Positions 37,001 through 49,000 of a stretch of 64,000 bases of DNA are shown here, piece after piece (within the stretch, counting starts at the first letter, position 1; each line of letters starts with the position of its first letter). Under the pieces are notes generated by a model that was not told the DNA's origin, did no database searches, and saw nothing but the letters and a program-made list of their open reading frames with translations. This DNA is from Climacteris rufus (lineage: Eukaryota > Chordata > Aves > Passeriformes > Climacteridae): contig VZRZ01007774.1 in assembly GCA_013398175.1 (NCBI GenBank), positions 139,114 through 203,113 on the forward strand, read 5' to 3'. Made by a program: the position numbers and the translations under genes.

Positions 37001-40000
37001 TTCCAGTGAGAGACGGCAGCCAAGGGTTGTTGGATTCCTCTGCTCTTATTCACTGACAGTGGTGGGAGTGGGGAGGGCGCACGCCTGTCTCTGGGAGCTG
37101 GGAGCATCCCTCATCCCTTGGTGCAGGGATCTGAGGATGCCATGTCCGGGTGTGGGGTCCCACTGCATCCAGGGCAGAGCAGGGACCAGGCTCCCTGTCC
37201 CGCTCCCCTTGGCACAGCCAGGTTCTGGAGGGTGGCACACGCCAGTGTGGCTCAGCCTCTCCCATTGGGACCCTGCAGCTCCAGAAATAAATCTCAGCAA
37301 AGCAGAGGATGGGGCCGGCGCCGAGAGCTATTCAAGGCGCAGTCCCTGAAGAGCTGCGGGACAATTCTCTGGAAGGAACTCCAGGCTGTGCTGGCAGAAG
37401 CAGCTGTTTACTGCTCCTGCTGAAATGTGCAGCGTTCCCATCCTCTGACCTCCCAGCCGTCTCTGAAAGCAGCCATGAAGATAGACAGGGCTGTCAGCCA
37501 GCCGGGGCCGCTGCCCCCCACGCCCTCTGCTCAGCTCTCCCTTTGCTGAGCTGGCACAGATGTTTTCCCCCAGATTCTGCCACTGGACTAAAAAAAGGGG
37601 AATGAAAGAAAGAAAAAAACCTTTCTGACGTGCTGGAGTTTCCTGCCAGGCTGGAGTTGCTGGTCTGTCCTTCAGTCCCTGGGACAGGGACAGGGGCTGC
37701 AGCCGTGACTGCAGTTCCAGGGCTCACCCATGTGAACCTACCTGAGCCCTACGGCTCGTTTTGGGGGCCAGGATGCTGAGCCCCACCCCTCTGACCATGC
37801 AGCCGCCCTCATCAGCACATGTCCGTGGGGTCAGTGCCCTTCAAGTTGGAACAAAGTGCCAGGGATGGTGCAGGGCTCTCGCTGCAGAGCCACAGGGAGG
37901 AGATGTCCCAAATCCAGGGGGCAAGAAGGGTCGGTTTGCAGTGAGATATGGTCTCAGTCCACCCTGATGCTCTATTCCCTAGCAGCCCTGACTCACTGTG
38001 GCCACAACCACCACTGTGAAGGGGCACTTGGAGCCTCCTTAGCCACCAGGACAGGTTGTGCCCGGTGTGAGGTGAGGGTTGCTCACCCCACAGAAGTGCC
38101 AAAGCCTCACAGTAGTGCTGCAGATGCTTATGGAGGTCCCCCCCAGGAGCCCAGCACTGCTCATTCCAGCCACAACCCAGTGCAGCCTCCTCTGCAGGGC
38201 AGAGCAGCTCCCAAAACCCTTTCAAGGCCTCCAAGACATTTTCTCTGCCTGCATTTCCCCAAGCCAGCGGTGATTTCAGTGTCAGAGGGGTGAGCACATC
38301 TCCCTGGGCTGCTGGTGTGGGCGGGAAGCGGGATGCTGACCAAGGCTGGATGGTTGGCTTGGCTGCCGGAGGAGGGGGAGCGGAACCGCACCCTCCCCTT
38401 AACAGGAACCGTCTGAGGGGTGGCTCAGCAGAGGAGGATGGATGGATAACACACGGCTCCCACCAGCCCCGCTCTGGCCCACACCGCCCTCGGCAGCAGG
38501 CTGACAGCCACTCCCCGAAAATGTGTGCTGCAGGCAGCGTGAGGGGCAGGACACCCCAACCCCACTGCCAGTAGCTCCCCAGACTGCTGATGTCCCTACA
38601 AGGAAAGGGCAGCCCTGGCTGGGCTTTTCCAGCCTCCACAGTTGCAGATCCCCCCAGCTTCCCTATCCGGGCTGTGGGGTCCCTGCAGAGTCTGGCCATG
38701 GCTGGGGGGATGTGCAGGACATCCTGAGAGCTGATGTTGAGGATGGCATCTCCAGCTTGTTGCTGTGACCTCACTCCCTCACTGCTGGGCTTTTGTCCAC
38801 TTAGATGGACCCAGATCCTTACTCCAAAAAAAAGCATTTTCACCCTTGGGTGGTGTATTTTAAGGATTCATGTGAGAGCTGAGCTGGTGGTCGTTGTTCA
38901 GGAGCTGGGCTGTGACTGTCAAGGGGGAGACAGCACATCCTCAGGACCCTCATCACCCAGTAAGAAGTGCATGAAAGCACAGGAGAATATGGCCACCGCT
39001 GTCCCTTCACAGTCTTATGTGTCCCTGGTGTTTCTGATTCCTCCTGCCTGGGCCAGTCACTGCAGAGCGAGCTCAGGAGAAACTTCACAAGCACCAGTGT
39101 TCCTGGTTCTTCTTAGGAAGTGCTCACAGCACCCAGTGGCTGGGAATATGGCAGCACTTACGGACCAGCAACATGGATTGACTTCAACTATGCGTCTCCT
39201 TGGAGCTTGCGTCATCCTAAAGCAGCGTGTGGGATGCGTTCACCTCCATGTGGAAGCAAGAGCTGGAGCATGCCTTGGCAGCCAGTTCTCCAGCTGTAGG
39301 AAGCTCTGTGGTGCTCCAAGGAGGCAAAGGTGGGAGTGCAGGATGGCTCCACTTGGCACCTATGCAAGTCATCCATGCAGTGAGGCACCAGTGGCAGGGA
39401 GGTGCTGTGCTTTGGAGAGCAGATCATCCCTGGGGAGGGACACAGGGATCCACCAGGGACCCACCTGGCGGCTTAGGAACCCAGCAGTCCCTTGGGGATG
39501 CATATCTGGCTCCCAGCAGGGGCGGGTGCCCAGCACCATGCCCGCTGGCCGTGCCCGTTGCCCGCAGGTGCTGGCACAAGGCCAGCCACACGCCAGTCCC
39601 TGCGCGCGCACGGGAGCCACTGGCTGCCAGCACAAAGCCTGGATTGAGCAGGGGCTGGCACGGTGCCCAACGGGCCAAGGATGCTGGCGAGGAGAATCAG
39701 CTCTTCTTCTCACCAGTGCCAACGGGCTCCGCCATCCTTCTCCTGCCTCCCGCCAGCCACCCAGCTCAGCACCATCCCGCCACTGGCAGTGGATCAGGCC
39801 AGCACCTCGGGCAGGGGTGGGCACGAGGCTCTGGGTGAGTAGCCACCAACATGGGGGGTGACCGTCCCCTGTCCGTCTGCTGGGGCCTGACCTCGTGCAG
39901 ATGCCAGCCTGGCACACAGCAGTGACTGGTCACAGCTCCAGGAAGCAGCAGGCAGCTGCATGGCATGGGGAAACTGAGTGTGGTGGGCAGTGCGGGGATC

Positions 40001-43000
40001 GGGAGAGGGTCATTACTCATTGAACTAATTAAAGGCAGCAGACTGAAGCAGACAGAGAACAAGGTAATTCCCCCTGTTACCCAGGCACTCTGTGAGCTGC
40101 TGTTTCCCTCCCTTCCCAGCACCCTGAGTCGCCGGCTGCATCCATATGGAGCATCACAGCCTCACTGTGAGCTTGGATCCTGACTCAGTGTCCCTGTGGC
40201 CAGGCAGGAGGATGAGGACAGCAGGGCACCCCCATCCCCAGTGCAGAGCAGACCCCACCTGCACAGGTCTTTGCATATCCATCCATGCCTGAGTGTGCAC
40301 ACGTGTGCCTGTTGCAGAGGTGGGGCTCCTGGGCGTGCCGAGGGTGCCGAGGTCTGTCTCAGTGCTCCTGGAGGGATGCTCCCGGGTTGCCTTGTGGTTA
40401 TTCTGTGCACCGTGGAACTGAGGGGGTCTCTGCTGCTCTGGGATCAGCCCTGAGACCACCTCCCCCTGTAGAAGGATTCTGCTTCAGTGTTTTCCCATCC
40501 CTCCCAGCTGGCTGCTGTGGCCACGGTTGCCCGATGCCAGCACCTCTCCACTGGGCAGGGCTTGTCCATCACATCCCATCGTTGCCATCCCGGGGGCTCT
40601 CACGTGGCTGTGTCCTGCGAGCAGGGGGAACAGATCCCCCGTTGCATACCCAGCATGGGGTGCCCTCTTGTCCAGAGCATGAGAAGGTTCCGGCCGTCCC
40701 CCAGGTGTTCCCCCCCAGCTGCAGCTGGCAGCCTCCCGGGTGGTCCCGGCTGTCAGGCAGAGCGTGGGCTGTCGAGGCCACCTGCAAGGGGCTGCCTGTG
40801 TGGGACCAGCTCCCTTCCTGCTGCACTGGGACCCCGGCCAAGGGCAGGGGGGGATGGACAGCCTCTTCCCTGACAGCCATGGGGTGCTGCCAGCCCTGGG
40901 AATCCTTCACATGGCTGCCTGATCCCTGTTAATTACGGCAGGGGCAGCTGGCACTGCCCACGGCAGCCATGCAGGCTGGCATAGCCGACAGCACAGGTGG
41001 TGGGTGCCATCTCCTCTCCAGAGGACCCGCCAATCACATCTCTCGCTGTGGCTCCCGGACCCGCCGGAAAGAAGCCAGCTGGCAGGATGCTCCATCCCTG
41101 CTCCATCTCCACGACTCCGGCACCCGCAGCAGGGATGTGTAGCTATATCTTTAAGAAGGGCCTGGGCTGGGGTGGGAGAAGCGTTTCCATCCAGCCTTTC
41201 TCCAGAAACCTGGTTCGAGTTAGTGAGAGCGAGCGACTGCCAGAGCTGGCGCTGTGGCCGCTTCCCGCTCCCAGCCAGGGCGGCCGCCAGTCCACCCCGG
41301 CCACGGGGGCTCGGAGCGGCCGCTGAGGTGCGGGGCAGCGGTCACCCCCGGCCTTCGGTCTGGAGCGAGAGGAAGAGGAGGAGGCAGAGTTGGGTAAGTA
41401 GGAGTTTTGTCCTTTCCCACCTGTGGGACTGCCTGCCCCACTCCAGGAGGGCCTGGCAGCGCTGCAGGACAAGGGCGGGGAGTGGTGGGTGTGTGACATG
41501 GGACGGGCAGCTGTCACTGCGGGTGGGTGCAGGCAGCTGGCAGCCCCGGGGTGGCAGAGCCGCCTGCTCAGCTCCTGGCTCCTGCCCGGGCACCGGCCGG
41601 TGGGGGGGGCCGGGATGGGGCTGGCTGGGCACCCACTGCCCGTCACACGAGGGCTTGCAGGCGGAACACACCGACGGCAGCCTCTGCTCCCTGGCAGTGC
41701 CCACACCCAGCCTGAGGACTGGATGTGTCCCTCCTCTTCCTCCCCACCTGCTCAAGCATCCCCAGGGACTAGACCCAGGGATCCCACCGGGAGGAGGGTG
41801 TCTGGTGTGTCCCTGCTCTACTGCAGGCAGAGGGGCTGCGGGATCTGGTGGCAGTGTGGGGGAGATGCCAGTGCCATCCCTCACACCCCACGTCTCCCAT
41901 AAGAGGCTCATAAATGACAGGAACTAGTGATGGTGCCAGGGCCCGTGGTGGCAGCCTGGCTCGGCGCTGTTCTCTTGCACAACTGTTCTGGGGGGCATTC
42001 AGAGGAAGCTCTGGGGGTGTGGGTGCAGGTTGTGGAGTGATCAGGGCTGGAGTCGCTGTGTCCCCTAGGCCTGACCCCATACACAGCCTCATGCTGAGCT
42101 CTCACACTGCCAGGGATGTAGCAGAGCCAGGTGACTGCATCCCCCAGCCCTGGCACACTGGGAGCATGGAGGGCACCACTGGCAGTGCCCATCCTGGGCA
42201 GGACGGTCAGGCCCCCGGTGCAGTTACCAGGACATGGAGCAAGGAAATATGTTGATGTACTTAAGGAATCCCAGGAATGCAGAGCCTGGAGGGGACTCGA
42301 GGTGGCACGAAGGTGCCACGGCAGCTCCAGATTTCCAGCCCTGCACGCAGATCCCCCTGCAGGCCTCGAGGAGCAGCTTGGGGGTCACTTTCAGCGCGGT
42401 CACACAAGGCATTGAGGGTCCCACCTCTGCCCTTCAGCTTGGCTGGGACCTCTTGGGGTCCAGTGCAGCCCTGAGAGCGACTGGCCGTGGTGCCGGTGCA
42501 GGGCTGGGAGCCCCGGCCCCGCTCCCCAGCCCTGGCCCGGCCCCAAGCCGTTGTTCTCCAATGAGCTCATCTGCCTCGCTGGTTGTGAGTTTAATATGGC
42601 CTCTTGGCCAGAAAATAACCAGCTCGGCCACTTAGCAAATATTTATGGCTTCTTCATAGCTGTGTTCTCTGACAGGAGACGGGCTGCTCTGGGAACAGAG
42701 GGCGGAGCCGCTCCCGCGCTCGGGGCGGACGGAGCCGTGCCGCGGCATTTCCCCGCTCGGTGCCCTGGGCAGGGGTGGGCACACAGGGTGCACTCGGCTG
42801 CTGGCACCCTCCTGCCCCTTGGCCCTGGCACGGTGCCGGATGAGTCACCCGGAGCTGTCTGGGCTCCCAGGAACTGCGTGGCCAGGACAGCGCAGGCACC
42901 CGTGCGTGCCCACAGGGCTCCAGGAGGATGCGGGCTCTGGGGCTGCCCCGCACGGGGTGCCAAGTGGCTCGGAGTGATGGGGGCCTCGCCTGGCTCCTCG

Positions 43001-46000
43001 GGGCAGAGAGCAGAACAACAGTCACGCTGCGGGATCGCAGCCCCACGACCCACAGCGGGGCTGTTTGCGGAGGGGCCGCTGCCCTCCCGCCCCCGACGCC
43101 GTGTGCTGCTCTCAGCTGGGACTTGGGGGAGTGGCAGAAACTATTTTCTTGGTGGAATTTCTGTGAACGACTACCAACTTGCCCCAGTCGTTCGCCTTCC
43201 TGGGGAGTGCAGAGGCTGGGTGAGGCAGGTGGGAGCCTCCTGCACTGCCCACGGCTCCACGCCCGGGTCTCTGTGAGCTGAGGTGCTGCCACAGCCCAGC
43301 CCCAGCCCAAGGACACGGCATGGGCACCAGGGTGCCACCGCGGGGCCCCCGCACCGCTGCAGCTGTCACACCCACCTGCTCCCACATCAGTCACACAAAC
43401 TGCTCCTTGCACCAAGTACTGATCCAATTTGTGGCTGTTTCCATAACAACCTCCCAGCGCTTTCTGGTTCTTTCTGTTGCTATACGGATGCTGAGATCCG
43501 ATATGTCAGGGATGCTCTGTCCTGGGACACAGCGACTGGATTCCAACCCCTCCTGGCTCCCAGGGTGAAGGCTGCACATGCAGGAGGCCTGGGCACACTG
43601 AGCAGGTTTCCCCTCCCTAAGAAGGGATTTTATCTCCATCAGAGGGTTATCGTGAGGTTTGGGCCAGGGGAAGGAGCCCAAGAGCAGTGGCTGGTCCCAA
43701 ACAAGGAGACCTTCCTTTCTACAAAGCAATAACATGTCAGAGAACTGCAGACTTATAACTTAAGGATCTATACCAAAAACCTGTAAAGGGAAAAGCTTAC
43801 AAGAGGTTGTAAGAAAAGGTCGATGAAGCTGTACAACAGGGTAAATATGGTCCCAATGTCCAGCCCTCTCCTGGGGGTCCCTGCATGCAGCTCGGCCTTG
43901 TGTAGTCATGGCACTGCTCAGGATACCCAGTGCTGGGAATGGGGATCTTGGCAGTGCTGGCAGACAGAGATGACCCTGTTTCTCCTACCTGAGATGACAT
44001 CACCGCCAGGCCTGGCTCTTGCAATGTCCTGCAGCTCTCACACAGGGTTCTCTTGACCAGAGCCAGTCCCAAAGCTCTCCCCACACCTCCTGTTTCCCCT
44101 TGTGCATGGCTTCAGCTGCTCTTGGAGCTGACCTCTGCCTCCTGCAGAGGTCCCTGACCCCTTGCCTCCATCCATCCCCTGCTCAGCCACCCACCCCACA
44201 GGGCGTGGGGCCACCTTTGAGGCCCTCACCCAGCCCCTGGGGCCCCCCCAACACAGCCCCATTGCCCCAGGGGTGCCCAGCCATGGCACACTCCCCATCT
44301 CCACTACCCTGGGGACCGTCCAGCCCCAGGACCCCCTCCACTCATCCCTAAACCCAACAACTCTCCAGGTTCTACCCAGCCCCGGGACCCCCTCCACTCA
44401 TCCCTAAACCAAGCAATTCCCCAGGGGATACCCAGCCCCAGGACTCCCCACCTAATCCCATCACGCTGGAGGCTGTCCAGCCCTGGTATTCCCGCACTAT
44501 CGCTCTGAGGATGCCCGACACCGCTACCATCCCACCATCACCCTGCTGCCCCACATCCCTATCTCCCCGGGGCGTGCCCAACCCCGGTGTCCCCTCATTC
44601 CCATTGCCCCGGGGGGTCCGCAGCCCCGGTACCCCCATCCCTATCCCCATCACCCCGGTACTCCCATCCCCGCGCCGCCCCCGCCCGGCCCCCGCNNNNN
44701 NNNNNNNNNNNNNNNNNNNNNNNNNNNNNNNNNNNNNNNNNNNNNNNNNNNNNNNNNNNNNNNNNNNNNNNNNNNNNNNNNNNNNNNNNNNNNNNNNNNN
44801 NNNNNNNNNNNNNNNNNNNNNNNNNNNNNNNNNNNNNNNNNNNNNNNNNNNNNNNNNNNNNNNNNNNNNNNNNNNNNNNNNNNNNNNNNNNNNNNNNNNN
44901 NNNNNNNNNNNNNNNNNNNNNNNNNNNNNNNNNNNNNNNNNNNNNNNNNNNNNNNNNNNNNNNNNNNNNNNNNNNNNNNNNNNNNNNNNNNNNNNNNNNN
45001 NNNNNNNNNNNNNNNNNNNNNNNNNNNNNNNNNNNNNNNNNNNNNNNNNNNNNNNNNNNNNNNNNNNNNNNNNNNNNNNNNNNNNNNNNNNNNNNNNNNN
45101 NNNNNNNNNNNNNNNNNNNNNNNNNNNNNNNNNNNNNNNNNNNNNNNNNNNNNNNNNNNNNNNNNNNNNNNNNNNNNNNNNNNNNNGCGGGAACGGCGCG
45201 GGATGGGGCTGGCGGCGGGGCCACCACGGTCCCCCGGCGTGTGGGACAGGTGCCGGCCCCTACCCCGAGCTGCGGGGAGCCAGCCCCGGGTTGCAGGGAG
45301 CCAGCCCCACGCGGTGGGGAACCAGCCCCAAGGTGAGGGGTACCAGCCTCAGGCAGTGGAGAACCAGCCCTGGGTAGTGGGAGCCAGCCCCAAGGGGTGG
45401 GGAGCCAGCGCCAGGCAGTGAGGAACCAGCTCCGAGCAGTGGGGAACCAGCCTCAGCAGCAGGGAGCCAGTCCTGGCCATGGGGATTCAGCCCCGTGGTG
45501 TGGGGAGCCAGCCCTGGCAGTGCGGAGCCCCTGTACGTGCTGTCCCTGGAGCTGGGCCCACCCCAGCAGGGAGCCCAGAGCCTGTGTAGCCCCCGCACCC
45601 CAGCTCCCTTCTCCCACACATCGCAGTGGTGGTGGGTGTCTGGGGGCTCTTGTACCACAAACAATCTCAGGGAGGCGGACAACCCTGCAGCTCCACAGGG
45701 AGCGTTTTTGGGGGTGAGCAGGAGGAGCAGAGGAGGCAGAGGAAGCAGAGGACTCCCTCAGAGCTGGGAGTGGGCAGCGAGGGCAAGTGCCCTCTGAGGA
45801 AGCCAGGTCAGACAAGCAGGACCTGTCTGGTCACTCCTTTGTCCCCCTGTAGCTGGCCCAGGCAGTTCAGCAACCCTTCGCAGTGCTCCAGCTCTTCTTC
45901 CAGCCCAGCTCCTGGGAATGCCAGAAGAGCCAGGAGCTGGGGTCTGCCATGACTCCTGGCGCCAGGCCCGTCAGAGCCCTGGAGCCCTGGAGTGCATCAT

Positions 46001-49000
46001 GCCGGGTTCTGCTGGCCCCAGCTCCTGCTGCCCTTTCCCTGCCTGCTGGCTTGGGAGCGGGACACAGCAGTGTGGGCAGGGAGCTGCCAGCCCTGGGAGA
46101 GACCTCAGGAAGATTGCTTAGAAACTGCAGGAGAATGGGGACTGGTTGTCACAGCCCAAATGACTGTCACAGCTTAATAATCAGTGGGCAGAGAGGGTGG
46201 CAGCACAGCCTGACGCTGTCTAATTTTGCAACCGCTGGTGTAGCGGTGGGTGCAAAGCACTGAAACGGGGCACAAGAACTTCAGGTTGCACAGGAGGGGA
46301 TCAGGAGGGATGCTGAGCTGCGGGTCGGAGGGGTGAGTGATATGGAGCTGACTGGTATCCAGCACATCACGCTTGGCACCCCTCTTGGGGCCATGGGAAG
46401 TGGGCAGTGCTTGGACCACTGGACTCAGAGGGACCGTGGGATGCTGGCCTGTTCCCTACTGGGAGGCAGGCAATGGCCAGACCTTGGCATGCTGGTCTGT
46501 AGGTCCTGAGGGATGAGGGATGCTGTGCCGGCCGGTACCCAGCACATCGCCCCTGGCTCCCTTTTGTGGGCATGGAAGGTGAGCAGTGCCCGGATGCTGC
46601 TCTGCTCCCTGCCTGCCTCTCCTACCTGGTGCCGTTCGGAGGGGAGAACTAATCACACTTCTGTTATTGTCAAAGGAATTCTTGGAGCTGCGGAAAGGCC
46701 CCAAGGGAGATTGTGGGGCCAGGCCCTGGCCAGAGCTGGTTCATCTCTGTCCTCAGGTGCAGATCACATCTCCCTGCCAGCCTGGAGATCTCCAGCAGAT
46801 TTCCCTCTGGCGCCTGGTCTCCCTGGGGAGACCTGTGCCTGGCTGCTGAGAGCAGGGAGGAGTGGGATTTGGCACTGCATAGCTCAAAACTCGTGGTGGG
46901 TGTAAAGCTCGGACAAATACTTGGATGCTCCCAGGGCTGCCAGGACCTCAGTGGCTGGGGCATTCCTGAGTAGTTGAACGCAGGCTTCCATGCAGAGCCG
47001 TGGCAGCAGGTCCAGGCTGGAGCCTATCTGCCAAGGGAGGGAGCTGAGGCTCCATAAGGAGCAGTCCTGTGGAGGGTGTGGGTCACTGGTGGGGTGGGAC
47101 GTGCCAGTGGAAGAGCAGGGCTGGGACCCGCCGTACTGGGATGCACCTTGTCTCACCTCAGGCAGGGTCATCTTTCTGCCCTGTGCATGGGGAGCATGCA
47201 GAAGGGTCTTACATTGCATCCTGGGTCCAGGATCCAGCCTTCCTCGTGTCACATCAGGCTGGGAATGGCTGCATCAATCTGGGGCAAGTGACACCTTGCT
47301 CTGCCCTCTTGGCCAGTACTCATCTCTGTGGCTCCTGTTGCACTGGTGGGGGCTTGCACCCCTTCCTCACATGACAAAGGAGCCGAGTAGGCCAAGCCCC
47401 AGCCACTGGCTTCTGCGTGGTGATGTTTGGAGTGGCCCCTCAGAGCAGGCACTATCCTCGTGGGCTGCTGGCACTGCTGTGATGACTTTTCAGGTCTTTG
47501 CCTGGCAGTCCAGTGGGCTGGAAGGCAGCTCTCCAATTATTGCATCCCTCTTCACTGGCACTACAGCTGCAGGACAGGTCCAGAGGAAGCAGTGGCTATG
47601 GGGAAGGTATCCTTGTCCCCCTATCTGCTGGAGCCCTGTGCCTGAGTTACCAGGGAAAAATGAGCTCTGCTGGTATCTGCCATCCTTGACCCATCCCGTT
47701 GTTTGGGTCTGCAGCACTGGTGGGTGCGTGGCATGGAGTGGGTGGGTGGCAAGCCCAGCCCCTGGCAAGGTATGTGCTCCACATGCTGCCTCCGCTGCCC
47801 CAGAGCCACTTCCTGAATGAAGCCTGCACTTGGGGCTGCATTCCCAGCTCCGCTGCAGCCCTGGCTCCCAGGAGCCTCCATCCTCTGGGAGAAGCCAGCT
47901 CAGCTTTACAAAGCCCTGGAGCACTGGGAAAGTGGTCCCCGAGGAGCCTTTGCTCCAGGCTTTGGAAGAAGCTGAAGTGAGAGGAAGCTCTGGCAGTTCC
48001 CAAGTCGAAGCCGGGGGGATTCAGAAGGGCCGCTGGTGCTGTTAGCTGTAAGGATGAGTGGGCTGGGGGGCAGGGCCCCGCTGGGCGGGGGCAGTGGCAG
48101 GCTCCCCCTGAGGAGGAGGATTCTTGTGGCTGCTCCATGTAGGAACGGCCATGCTCTGCTGGGAGGACAAGCCCCCATGTGCTGTGTCCCCTAGGTCACC
48201 CACCACTCTCAGATGGTGCTCCAGCCACGGCTGGGGGCTATTTTGGCTCCATGACCCTGCCCACCTCAGGGAGCTCAGCCTGTCACGGCTACAGCACCCC
48301 TCTCCAGGTGCTGCAGCAGGGATGCACGGAGAGGGATGTGTGTCCACTGCAGAACCCCGGGCAACCCACCGTGAGGGAGGGTGGATGGGGGACGGGCTGT
48401 GCAGAGCCACGGTCTCTCCACCATCCCTCTCCAGGAAAGGAAGAGGGGCCGGGGCCGGGACAATGGGCTGTGGCGCTGACTCAAACAGCCAGTTCCTGGT
48501 CGCTTCCTCTCCCCGCTGGAGCTGGAGGCTGCGGGGACACGGGGGAAGCTCAGTGCTCTCGGCCTGCTTTTGAGGCAGGAGCTCCTGGGTGGCTGGAGTG
48601 AGCACCCTCCCCCAGCACCCACAGCCATGGCCAAGGTGGAGTGGCTCCTGGCACCCTGGCACCGGGCAGGTAAGGCAGGCAGAGGGGCACGGCTGGGGCG
48701 GGCAGTGGGAGCGGTGGGATCTGCAGGCACTGCTTGCTCTGCAGGGCAGGACCCCGGGCTAGGGACACGTGTTGGGCACAGACCTTCTGGGGGCCATTCA
48801 GCAGCCCCAGGGTCAGTGCTTTCCAGCAGTACCAGTCTCATCCTGCCTTTCCCAGACTGACCTGAGCTGCGGAGTATCCCTGTCCCTTTTAAATCCTTCT
48901 GCCATTCCCCAGCTTGGTGGGGTGTCCTTGCTCTGACAAAGCAAGATAAAGATGGAGACTCCCAGCCCACGTGTCCCACTGACCACTCCTCAGTCCTGTG

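Noticed and set aside
41130..41329. MCSYIFKKG start resembling the short KKK-ended first exons of NHSL1
   Set aside because: No GT donor follows the lysines, and the frame stops at 41324-41326 before the donor at 41394.
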